A stretch of 13,915 nt of DNA from Dehalococcoidales bacterium (lineage in GTDB: Bacteria > Chloroflexota > Dehalococcoidia > Dehalococcoidales > UBA2162): positions 1,089,271 through 1,103,185 of the forward strand of contig CP070800.1 of NCBI GenBank assembly GCA_020343555.1, in the 5' to 3' direction. Position numbers and translations under genes: made by a program. This document shows, one piece after another, positions 6,640-12,790 of this stretch (positions are counted from its first letter, which is position 1; each line of letters opens with the position of its first letter). The notes under the pieces were generated by a model, which had not been told where the DNA came from, did no database searches, and saw only the letters and a list, made by a program, of their open reading frames with translations.

Positions 6640-7617
6640 ATGGGTGATGTTCTGAAAGGTAAGGTGGCGGTAGTATCCGGTTCCGGGCAGGGAATAGGGC
6701 GAAGCATCGCGATAACGCTGGCTGGAGAAAGTGCGAAGGTAGTTACCAATAACCGGAAACCTGGTTCGACGGGTTTCGTTCACCTGAAATCGGAGCATTA
6801 TGAAGCTTTGAACCAGGAACAGAAGGACTGGGTGAATAAACTTACGAAAGAATATGGCGGCGACGCCGAGACGACGGCGAAGACGATAAAGGAACGCGGT
6901 GGTGAAGCCATACCGTTCTTCGGGGATATATCAGATATCGAGACCGCGGGAAAACTGATACAGGCAGCGGTGGATACTTACGGAAAAATAGATATACTGG
7001 TGAATGTTGCCGGGACCTTCGGTTTTAGTAATATCTGGGAGATGCCCAGAGATCTATGGGACCATGTTGTCCAGGTAAAACCAGGCGGTTATTTCAATAC
7101 CATACGTCATGCCGCTCCGCACATGATGGCTCAGAAGTGGGGGAGGATCATCAACTGCACTTCATTGTCCTGGATAGGGGACAGCCTGAATCATGCCGAG
7201 TATGCTGCCGCCAATGCCGGTGTGGTGGGGCTTACCAGGGCTGCGGCCAGTGAGTTGTATGAATATGGAATAACCTGCAACGCTTTCTCACCGTTCGCCC
7301 GGACAAGGGCTTCATTCGAGTTGATTGCCTATAATATGGCGGTTACTAGTACCGACCTTGGGCCATCACTTGATATGACACCGCATCCGGATGGGATCGG
7401 TCCGATGATCGTTTTCCTGGCATCAGACAAAGCTGCCACTATCAGCGGTTCGTGCTTCAACATTTCCGGTAAAAGTGTCGGACTCTACAGCAAACCGGAG
7501 ACGGTGGCAAACATATCCGAGCCCGAGAGTGGTCAGTGGACAGTCGAGGAAATAATGAAACGGGCACCTGGTATCTTCCAAGGATATGAGACCCAGGTAG
7601 TGAAACGGATGCGGTAA
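6640..7617 (+). CDS. SDR-family NAD(P)-dependent oxidoreductase with altered catalytic tetrad
   Basis: This 325-residue protein is a classical-type short-chain dehydrogenase/reductase, longer than the usual 250. Its Rossmann glycine motif is SGSGQGIG (13-20), and NVAG (122-125) replaces NNAG. An ungapped alignment with E. coli FabG over residues 146-198 places S175 on the catalytic Ser and Y188 on the catalytic Tyr. K147 (codon 7078-7080) falls on the tetrad Asn and N192 (7213-7215) on the tetrad Lys. The YxxxK motif therefore reads YAAAN. About 35 extra residues (roughly 40-75) are inserted after the second strand, and the C-terminus extends past the usual end. GGAG sits 6-8 nt before the ATG. 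Substrate is unknown; HSD17B4-like SDRs are the closest group I can suggest. The change means either an unusual chemistry or a non-catalytic binding role. Confidence 0.9.
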   Translation: MGDVLKGKVAVVSGSGQGIGRSIAITLAGESAKVVTNNRKPGSTGFVHLKSEHYEALNQEQKDWVNKLTKEYGGDAETTAKTIKERGGEAIPFFGDISDIETAGKLIQAAVDTYGKIDILVNVAGTFGFSNIWEMPRDLWDHVVQVKPGGYFNTIRHAAPHMMAQKWGRIINCTSLSWIGDSLNHAEYAAANAGVVGLTRAAASELYEYGITCNAFSPFARTRASFELIAYNMAVTSTDLGPSLDMTPHPDGIGPMIVFLASDKAATISGSCFNISGKSVGLYSKPETVANISEPESGQWTVEEIMKRAPGIFQGYETQVVKRMR

Positions 7618-7646
7618 CGATATCATTCAACAGGCTGGAAAATGAA

Positions 7647-7674
7647 AAGAGGGCGGTTGTTCAACCGCCCTCTT
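7647..7674 (-). terminator. Hairpin terminator, probably shared by two convergent genes
   Basis: AAGAGGGCGGTTG (7647-7659) is perfectly mirrored by CAACCGCCCTCTT (7662-7674). On the minus strand the stem runs into CTTTTCATTTT, a usable U-tract, so it best ends the small zinc-ribbon gene at 7700-7840. It also lies 30 bp after the SDR stop and may stop plus-strand transcripts less efficiently. Confidence 0.8.
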
Positions 7675-7699
7675 GTGCAAGCTAAAAAGCTATTATTAG

Positions 7700-7840
7700 T
7701 TAAGCCTTACCGATCCGGAACATCTTAGTCCCGCAGTTGGGGCATGTACCTTGTGTTGCTGGCTTACCATTCTTCATGGTGATTGCCTTTGGGTCTTTCA
7801 TCTCCCTCTTGGCTCTACATTTTACACAATATGCCTGCAC
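7700..7840 (-). CDS. DUF5679-type mini zinc-ribbon protein
   Basis: This 46-residue protein starts at GTG 7840 and ends at TAA 7702-7700. Two cysteine pairs, YCVKC (4-8) and TCPNCG (32-37), frame a basic middle with KDPKAITMKNGKPAT, a four-Cys zinc ribbon. I recognise it as the DUF5679 family, common in Chloroflexota and of unknown function. Its ribosome binding site AAAAGGAGGTGATACG before the GTG is a full complement of the 16S rRNA tail, so the gene is probably strongly translated. It has its own promoter upstream and a strong hairpin terminator downstream, a self-contained single-gene unit. Zinc binding is inferred from the cysteines. DNA, RNA or ribosome contact would fit the basic charge but is not shown. 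Confidence 0.88.
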   Translation of the reverse strand: MQAYCVKCRAKREMKDPKAITMKNGKPATQGTCPNCGTKMFRIGKA

Positions 7841-7879
7841 CGTATCACCTCCTTTTCCAGAAAATCGACTAATTACCTG

Positions 7880-7909
7880 AGAATAGACTATCCGTTACAG
7901 AAAAGTCAA
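7880..7909 (-). promoter_or_regulatory. Promoter of the mini zinc-ribbon gene
   Basis: On the minus strand TTGACT (7909-7904) is followed by TATTCT (7885-7880, 18-bp spacer) or TCTATT (7887-7882, 16-bp spacer). The -35 box is a 5 of 6 match. The site lies about 40 nt before the GTG start. Confidence 0.55.
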
Positions 7910-7983
7910 TAGCAAAAATCGATAATTTATGCCTATTTTTGGTCATTTTCGTTATTTTTCTAACTAATCTACGGATTTTACGT

Positions 7984-7989
7984 TATAAT
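7984..7989 (+). promoter_or_regulatory. -10 box of the META-domain lipoprotein gene
   Basis: A perfect TATAAT lies 33 nt before the ATG at 8023, in an AT-rich stretch. No good -35 hexamer is at the standard distance (CTAACT/TAACTA around 7960), so an activator or alternative contacts may be needed. Confidence 0.45.
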
Positions 7990-8022
7990 CAATGAAAAAG
8001 GTAGAACACGAGGAGGATCAAG

Positions 8023-8460
8023 ATGAAGAGATATTCGCTTCTACTGATAGTATTAATGGTTGCGTTAATTCTCGCGTTTACGGGCTGCGGCAGCTCTTCG
8101 GCTGACGAGATCGAAGATACAAAATGGGTCCTGGAATCTTATGGTGACCGTGATAATCCACAGGATGTTATCGAGGGAACGGAGATCACGGCTACGTTCA
8201 ACAGCGAGGATAATCAAGTGACCGGATCAGCCGGGTGTAACCATTATTTCGGTGGTTACGAAATTAATGATGGACTTAGTGTCGACATGCTTGCTCACAC
8301 GGAGATGTGGTGTGAGGAGCCTGAAGGTAGAATGGATCAGGAAACTGAATACCTGACGATACTACAGGCGGCACAAAGCTATACAGTGAAAGATTCCACA
8401 TTAACTATCGATTGCGGTGATGATGTGTTAATTTATACCGAATCCGAAGCAGCTAACTAG
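8023..8460 (+). CDS. META-domain (HslJ-like) lipoprotein
   Basis: The 145-residue product starts with a lipoprotein signal: KR, a long hydrophobic run LLLIVLMVALILAFTG, then Cys22 as the lipidation site. It would be anchored outside the cytoplasmic membrane. After a short Ser-rich linker, residues 32-140 form a META domain as in HslJ: TKWVLESYG, TATFNSEDNQVTGSAGCNHYFGGY (56-79), then EMWCEEPEGRMDQETEYLTIL (94-114). Cys72 and Cys97 could form a disulfide. HslJ was linked to novobiocin resistance and heat induction in E. coli, but the domain's activity is unknown. The ribosome binding site is GGAGGAT about 6 nt before the ATG. Its stop codon overlaps that of the convergent kinase gene by 8 bp. 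Confidence 0.9.
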   Translation: MKRYSLLLIVLMVALILAFTGCGSSSADEIEDTKWVLESYGDRDNPQDVIEGTEITATFNSEDNQVTGSAGCNHYFGGYEINDGLSVDMLAHTEMWCEEPEGRMDQETEYLTILQAAQSYTVKDSTLTIDCGDDVLIYTESEAAN

Positions 8461-9910
8461 CATCATCTTTCCGGTGAAAGGAACGCGAGGGCAGGGTAAT
8501 GATGAACTGCGTTCCTTCGCCGGGTTCGCTTTTTACCCTGATTTCTCCGTCGTGTCGAACTATTATCTCCCTGACTATTGCCAGCCCAAGCCCGAATCCG
8601 CTTCGTAGTCCGCTTGCCTGGTAAAAACGCTCGAAGACATAAGGAAGTTGTTCGGGTGGTATACCAGGTCCCGTGTCTGAAATCATTATTTCAACAGTAT
8701 TGGTATCTGTGTTTCTGCCGTGAATTACGATTTCACCCTGGCGAGGTGTATTTTTGAAAGCATTATCCAGAAGGTTGCTGAAGACCTGTTCAAGCCGATC
8801 TTCATCGCCGGATACCGGGACCAGCGGTTCGATATCCGTAATCAGCCGGACGCCTGTTTCTTCAGCTCGGAGGCTGAACACTTCCTGACAATGGAGGAGT
8901 AGTTCCTTTATATCGACAGGTCCAAGTGATATTTCCAGTTGCCCCGCCTGCATTCGTGACAGCTCGAGAAGTTCGTTAACCTGCATTATCATTCGCTTCG
9001 ATTCGTCATCAATCACTCTGGCTGCCTTCTCCCGTTCTTCATCGTCTTTTGCGGTGCCGTCGAGAATTGCCTGGGCGAATCCCTGGATGGATGTCAGGGG
9101 AGTTCTCAACTGGTGTGAGACGTCAGCAACGAAGTGCCTGAGCTGCATCTGTGATTCGTTTACCTTTCCAGCCATTTGATTAAAGTGCGCAGCTAATATT
9201 TTTATTTCCTTCGGACCTTCAACCGGTACTTCCTGGTCATAATCTCCCTCGGCAATTTTGTCAGCTGCCGCAGTAACCTTTTTCACGGGATGGTATACAG
9301 AACGTGCAATGAGGAAAGCAATTACTATCGACACAGCCAGTGCGATCAATCCGATCCTGAGAAAAGGTTCGAACAAACCGGCAAGTATGGACAAGGTTCC
9401 GGTTCTTGGAACGGCGAGGGTGAGAGTTTCAACGTTTAAAAAAGCCTGGGTAGTAAACAGTCTCCCCATGTTATAAGAGGTATAAACAAAGGTCCTGCCA
9501 TCCGGTGCTTCGAACGTGCCCTGGACAGGTTTGATTTCACTTGCCAACGCACTTACTGATGGCTGTTGGGTCGTCTGCGGTTTTTCGATCGGCAGTTGGC
9601 TTATCTGCAGGCTTTCTTCTTTTGGAGATATATTTCTTACTACCCTGCCGGTTTTGTCAGCAAGAAGAATGTACACATTATTATTAGTGGCCTGTTCCTG
9701 GAGATTTTCAAGCAGGTTCCTCCAGGTCTCTTCTCCCCTAGCCAGCGAAAGAACCTGAACGTATATCGGTCTCGCCATGTTCGTAAGTTGATCCAGGTTG
9801 TACCTGTCGCGGATGCTCTGGAGTGACAGTGTAACCGCTAATGCAACTACTGCCAGGCAGAGGATAATAACCGTTGCAAATGACAGGATAAGGCGCATCC
9901 GGAGACTCAT
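8453..9910 (-). CDS. Membrane sensor histidine kinase (PhoR-like, HisKA/HATPase)
   Basis: This 485-residue kinase is built as TM1 (about 7-29), an extracytoplasmic sensor region of about 150 residues, TM2 (about 182-203), HAMP (about 202-253), HisKA and HATPase_c. The phospho-accepting histidine is H266 in DVSHQLRTPLTSIQGFAQ. ATP-binding boxes follow: N box FSNLLDNAFKNTP (377-389), G1 DTGPGIPPE (412-420) and G2 SGFGLGLA (437-444). The sensor region has no recognised domain; it contains VYILLADKTGRVVRNISP (79-96), like a PAS/Cache-type strand. Its ATG overlaps the response regulator stop as ATGA, with GGGAG just before it, so the pair is translationally coupled. Stimulus is unknown. The stop overlaps that of the convergent lipoprotein gene. 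Confidence 0.95.
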   Translation of the reverse strand: MSLRMRLILSFATVIILCLAVVALAVTLSLQSIRDRYNLDQLTNMARPIYVQVLSLARGEETWRNLLENLQEQATNNNVYILLADKTGRVVRNISPKEESLQISQLPIEKPQTTQQPSVSALASEIKPVQGTFEAPDGRTFVYTSYNMGRLFTTQAFLNVETLTLAVPRTGTLSILAGLFEPFLRIGLIALAVSIVIAFLIARSVYHPVKKVTAAADKIAEGDYDQEVPVEGPKEIKILAAHFNQMAGKVNESQMQLRHFVADVSHQLRTPLTSIQGFAQAILDGTAKDDEEREKAARVIDDESKRMIMQVNELLELSRMQAGQLEISLGPVDIKELLLHCQEVFSLRAEETGVRLITDIEPLVPVSGDEDRLEQVFSNLLDNAFKNTPRQGEIVIHGRNTDTNTVEIMISDTGPGIPPEQLPYVFERFYQASGLRSGFGLGLAIVREIIVRHDGEIRVKSEPGEGTQFIITLPSRSFHRKDDAS

Positions 9911-10635
9911 TCTTCTTCGTCTCCCGTTGTAATCTTGTATCCGGTGCCCCGAACTGTCTCGATACGCACTCCGGAGCCGGCAATCTTCTCACGTAAATGG
10001 TTAACGTGGACGTCCACGGTCCGGCTTTCTCCATAGTAGTCGAATCCCCATACATCCTCGAGAAGTTTTTCCCGGCTCAGCACGATACCCGGATTACGCA
10101 TGAAGGTTGATAAAAGAGAGAATTCTTTAGTTCTGAGTTTAACCGGGCGACCGTTTACGGTCACCTCCTGCCTGGGGAAATCTATCCTCAGTTTTCCCAT
10201 TTCCGCGGTATCGCCGGGCTGTTGCCCTGCCTGGTAGCGGCGGAGAATTGCCCTGACCCTGGCAATAAGCTCTCGTGGATTGAATGGTTTGGTAAGGTAA
10301 TCGTCGGCACCGAGTTCGAGACCAACAATTTTATCGATATCCTCTTTACGGGCAGTAAGCATCAGGATTGGTGTGTCACTCTGAGTCCTAATCTGGCGAC
10401 ATACCTCATAACCATCGATATCTGGCAGCATAAGATCAAGCAGGATAAGGTTGGGATTCCCGGCGCGCTGTTTTGAAACCGCATCGGTTCCGTTTGAAGC
10501 TTCATCTACCTCGTAGCCTTCCCTTTCGAGATAGAGTCTTACCAGCTCAATGATATGGGTTTCATCGTCGACGACCAGTATCTTCGGCATCTGTTTTTTC
10601 TGCTGGAGATTATTATTACGGTTATTATACTCCAA
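9907..10635 (-). CDS. OmpR/PhoB-family response regulator
   Basis: Residues 17-133 form the receiver: the acidic pair D23-D24, phosphorylation site D67 in LILLDLMLPDIDGYE, T94 and K116. A winged-helix DNA-binding domain (about 145-236) follows with VKLRTKEFSLLSTFMRNPG and SRTVDVHVNHLREKI. The partner is the kinase overlapping its 3' end. The longest frame starts at TTG 10635. An internal ATG at 10590 (MPKILVVDD) gives the canonical receiver start, but no ribosome binding site is seen before it. The TTG has only GGCAGG about 9 nt upstream, so the true start is undecided. A palindrome TTTACGTAAA (10656-10665) lies just upstream. The secreted repeat protein upstream is the most obvious candidate target. 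Confidence 0.94.
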   Translation of the reverse strand: MEYNNRNNNLQQKKQMPKILVVDDETHIIELVRLYLEREGYEVDEASNGTDAVSKQRAGNPNLILLDLMLPDIDGYEVCRQIRTQSDTPILMLTARKEDIDKIVGLELGADDYLTKPFNPRELIARVRAILRRYQAGQQPGDTAEMGKLRIDFPRQEVTVNGRPVKLRTKEFSLLSTFMRNPGIVLSREKLLEDVWGFDYYGESRTVDVHVNHLREKIAGSGVRIETVRGTGYKITTGDEEE

Positions 10636-10661
10636 AGCTGCGTACCTGCCTATACTTTACG

Positions 10662-10697
10662 TAAAACCAGGCCGGCTCGTGACAAGTCGGCCTGGTA
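10662..10697 (-). terminator. Hairpin terminator after the secreted repeat protein gene
   Basis: On the minus strand ACCAGGCCG (10696-10688) pairs with CGGCCTGGT (10674-10666) across a 13-nt loop, and TTTT follows. It lies 17 bp after the stop of the repeat protein gene and 30 bp before the response regulator start. The two units are therefore at least partly separate transcripts. Confidence 0.75.
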
Positions 10698-10713
10698 TAT
10701 CCGTATCTCGATT

Positions 10714-12027
10714 TTAATACTGAGAGGTGTCTTCTATAATGACCGGGGTGTTCTGTAAATTCGGGCGTAATGAAGTGGCATTAGCACTCCCTCGATAAGG
10801 TCTTACACCGTTTTTGGAAACATCCTTATCCGGGCTATTGATTATGTGAATGGTGGTCCAGCCAGGGAAATATCCTGGTTTGACCGCAACCAGCAGGTAA
10901 CCGCCCTTTTCTTCGAATATATGATTAACCTGACCTGATTCATTCGTTCGCCCCAGGAATTCACCATATACATTCATCAGGGATTCATAGTTAGTGTCCT
11001 CTGTTGAAATAGCGGCATCTTTCCTGAGTGCCTTCATATCTGCCTGGAGTGAACCCACCTTATCTCTGGTAAGCGCCCATACACCGGCACCTTGCACAGG
11101 TTCGGTGGTTCTGCGATCGGTAACAGTCATCGTTACCTCATCACCAACACGAGTACGTTTTGGAGCTTCGATAGCAAGAGCCTTGAAAGTCGGCTCGCCG
11201 ATCCTGATGCCAGCCCTGCCTGGAATGTACCCACGCTTAATTGAGATCAGCAGGTAACCACCCTCTTCGGAAAATGCATGATCGAGTTGCCCTCGACCGT
11301 TAGTTCGACCAAGGAACTCACCGTAAATATCTGCCAGAGATTCATAATCAATATCTTCCGCAGCGATATCGGAACTCTCTTTGATTGCATTCATTTCAGC
11401 CTGTAGTTCTTCTGCTTTCTCTCTGGTGAACGCCCAGATACCGGCATTTTCAATAGGAGTGCCGGTACCACGTTGAGTGACAGTCATGGTGACCGTTTCA
11501 TTAACACGAGCTTTTTGGGGTGCTTCGAGTACCATTGCTTTCGGCATGGTGCCGATACGAATGGTAGTAAAACCAGGATAGTAACCTCTCTTCACAGCCG
11601 CGAGCAGGTAAATTCCCTTATTCTCGAAGCTGTGGTACACTCTACCGTCCGAACCTGTCGTGCCTATGAATGTACCGTGAACGCTGGCGAGTGATTCGTA
11701 GTCTTTCTCTTCAGCCGGGATTGACTGGTCTTCAGCTAACCTTCTCACTTCTTCTTTTATAATTTCTGCCTGGTCACGGGTAAAAGCCCAGACTCCCGCT
11801 CCTTCGAAAGGTTCTTGGTTCCACCTGAGAAAGACTCTCATCGATATTTCCTGGTTCTCCCTGGCGATTCTCGGCGCGACTATTGCCAGAGAACCGATAT
11901 ATGGGTGATCAGGATTAGCTACGGTAACATCTTCATCTGCTGCCATTGCCATGACTGGCGATAAACCAAGTACTGCTGTTACTACGAGTATCGGTAATAT
12001 TGTTATCCATTTTTTTATCCTTTTCAT
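10714..12027 (-). CDS. Secreted protein with three beta-sandwich repeats, each with a helical insert
   Basis: This 437-residue protein has a Sec signal peptide (MKRIKKW, a hydrophobic stretch 8-25, then AMA-A near 30). Three tandem repeats of about 114 residues follow at 45-159, 164-277 and 283-396. Each begins with [VI]xAP(K/R)..R...E(I/V)(S/T)M.V, has a central (G/N)AG(V/I)WA(F/L)TR(D/E)(K/Q), a charged helical stretch, YESL...(Y/H)G.F(L/I)G.T...G, and ends with GGYLL.(S/A)(V/I)K.GY.PG...I.I. This looks like an immunoglobulin-like or carboxypeptidase-regulatory-like sandwich with a helical hairpin inserted after the TRD motif. No catalytic motif, membrane anchor or sortase signal is visible; the tail (400-437) is polar. 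AGGAG lies 7-10 nt before the ATG. I do not recognise a named family. A structural, adhesive or envelope-ligand role is plausible but unproven. Confidence 0.85.
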   Translation of the reverse strand: MKRIKKWITILPILVVTAVLGLSPVMAMAADEDVTVANPDHPYIGSLAIVAPRIARENQEISMRVFLRWNQEPFEGAGVWAFTRDQAEIIKEEVRRLAEDQSIPAEEKDYESLASVHGTFIGTTGSDGRVYHSFENKGIYLLAAVKRGYYPGFTTIRIGTMPKAMVLEAPQKARVNETVTMTVTQRGTGTPIENAGIWAFTREKAEELQAEMNAIKESSDIAAEDIDYESLADIYGEFLGRTNGRGQLDHAFSEEGGYLLISIKRGYIPGRAGIRIGEPTFKALAIEAPKRTRVGDEVTMTVTDRRTTEPVQGAGVWALTRDKVGSLQADMKALRKDAAISTEDTNYESLMNVYGEFLGRTNESGQVNHIFEEKGGYLLVAVKPGYFPGWTTIHIINSPDKDVSKNGVRPYRGSANATSLRPNLQNTPVIIEDTSQY

Positions 12028-12069
12028 TTTTTTCTCCTTTTTAAATATTTTTCTTTTATATAACTGCTG

Positions 12070-12090
12070 TTAATCATCTGTCTCTTTCAT
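12070..12090 (-). CDS. Six-codon mini-ORF in the leader of the secreted protein gene
   Basis: A strong ribosome binding site, AAGGAGG (12098-12104), is followed 8 nt later by ATG (12090) and five more codons (peptide MKETDD) before TAA. It lies 42 bp ahead of the real start, which has its own AGGAG. It might influence translation or be the remains of an older start region. Confidence 0.25.
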   Translation of the reverse strand: MKETDD

Positions 12091-12146
12091 TTTTCCCCTC
12101 CTTAGTGTTACTTATAGTTCAATATTAGAGGGGGATTGTTATCGCG

Positions 12147-12175
12147 GTTTAACCCGAATGTAAAATCTATGTAAA
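12147..12175 (-). promoter_or_regulatory. Direct-repeat operator candidate (11-bp period)
   Basis: ATGTAAA at 12158-12164 and again at 12169-12175 (TTTACAT on the minus strand) are 7-bp direct repeats with 4 bp between, the geometry of PhoB/OmpR-family sites. A third, weak unit GTTTAAC lies one period away at 12147-12153. Downstream on the minus strand are possible -10 boxes TAATAT (12127-12122) and TATAAG (12116-12111), with no good -35, as at activator-dependent promoters. The adjacent PhoB-like regulator is the natural candidate to bind. Confidence 0.4.
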
Positions 12176-12222
12176 ATATGGTTCTATTTGATGTCAGGTT
12201 TATTTATACTCACCCCCTGTAT

Positions 12223-12280
12223 CCCCCTCTCTTTCAGTGTCGTGATTTTGGTTGAAATGTTTGTTTGGAAAGAGAGGGGG
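12223..12280. repeat. Inverted-repeat element next to the truncated methyltransferase
   Basis: CCCCCTCTCTTTC (12223-12235) is perfectly mirrored by GAAAGAGAGGGGG (12268-12280) with a 32-nt spacer. It is followed by AGTAAAAGGGAGAGAGCGAAGCCCCTCTCC, a further partial inverted repeat. The element lies just before the point where methyltransferase homology begins at about 12341. It may be a miniature mobile or interspersed element, or the scar of the deletion. No protein is encoded. Confidence 0.5.
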
Positions 12281-12340
12281 AGTAAAAGGGAGAGAGCGAA
12301 GCCCCTCTCCTGCACTTGCCTTTTTAGTGAGAAAAGGAGT

Positions 12341-12622
12341 TTCACCCTTGTTAAGAGTTACATCTGGCACTTCGATTTCACTGATATGGCGTTAGCCAAG
12401 CAGGCGTTGAGGGATGTTGCCTGCATCGCCGGGAATGTGCCTATAAGTCTCCTGAATACCGGAACAATTGATGAAGTAAGGGAATATTGTTAAAAATTGG
12501 TCGATACGGTCGGTAAAGACGGAGGATTTATTATGACGAGTGGAGGAGTAATAGACAAAGCCAAGCCGGAAAATGTCAGGGCTATGATCGAATATACAAA
12601 AGAATACGGGGTATATCGTTAG
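12341..12622 (+). pseudogene. C-terminal remnant of a URO-D-family methyltransferase (MtaA/CmuA-like)
   Basis: One reading frame carries the last 93 or so residues of a uroporphyrinogen-decarboxylase-fold methyltransferase. It runs from SYIWHFDFTDMALAK through ACIAGNVPISLLNTGT and IDEVREYC, then KLVDTVGKDGGFIMTSGGVI and KPENVRAMIEYTKEYGVYR, to TAG at 12620-12622. It is broken twice. The N-terminal two thirds are absent, replaced by an inverted-repeat element and unrelated sequence. A TAA at 12491-12493 also interrupts the frame, where the family would have lysine (TGT-TAA-AAA instead of YCKK). Such enzymes move methyl groups between corrinoid proteins and thiol or other acceptors, which fits the intact corrinoid gene 168 bp downstream. 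The family call is based on recognisable C-terminal motifs. Confidence 0.8.
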
Positions 12623-12658
12623 CAAAATGTAAAATAATATACTCGAAAAAAGCTCGAT

Positions 12659-12687
12659 TTGATTATTCGGAGAAAATTCTGTATAAA
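12659..12687 (+). promoter_or_regulatory. Promoter of the corrinoid protein gene
   Basis: TTGATT (12659-12664), a 17-bp spacer and TATAAA (12682-12687) lie in an AT-rich gap, giving 4 of 6 and 5 of 6 matches at ideal spacing. Initiation near 12694 would leave a leader of about 97 nt before the ATG at 12791. No cobalamin riboswitch core is seen in this leader. Confidence 0.55.
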
Positions 12688-12790
12688 TATAGACTGATAA
12701 GGGTAATATGATGTAGAATACGTAATTACCATTTACAAGTAAGTAGTCGAAAAAATATTCAAGCACAATAACAAGGAGGATAAAAAGGTA

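Noticed and set aside
7844..7856. ATCACCTCCTTTT looks like the 3' end of 16S rRNA
   Set aside because: It is the reverse complement of an ideal Shine-Dalgarno sequence placed 4 nt before the GTG of the mini zinc-ribbon gene. No other rRNA sequence is nearby.
12491..12493. In-frame stop in a methyltransferase as a pyrrolysine codon
   Set aside because: Pyrrolysine uses TAG and this is TAA. The gene also lacks its N-terminal two thirds and belongs to the URO-D family rather than the MtmB/MtbB/MttB families.
12188..12493. 101-residue plus-strand frame as a real gene
   Set aside because: Its first half runs through an inverted-repeat element with low-complexity codons; only the second half has homology, and that is the tail of a truncated methyltransferase.
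12623..12790. Cobalamin riboswitch upstream of the corrinoid gene
   Set aside because: The B12-box (GCCACTG-type) and the conserved core are absent; the leader is AT-rich and weakly structured.
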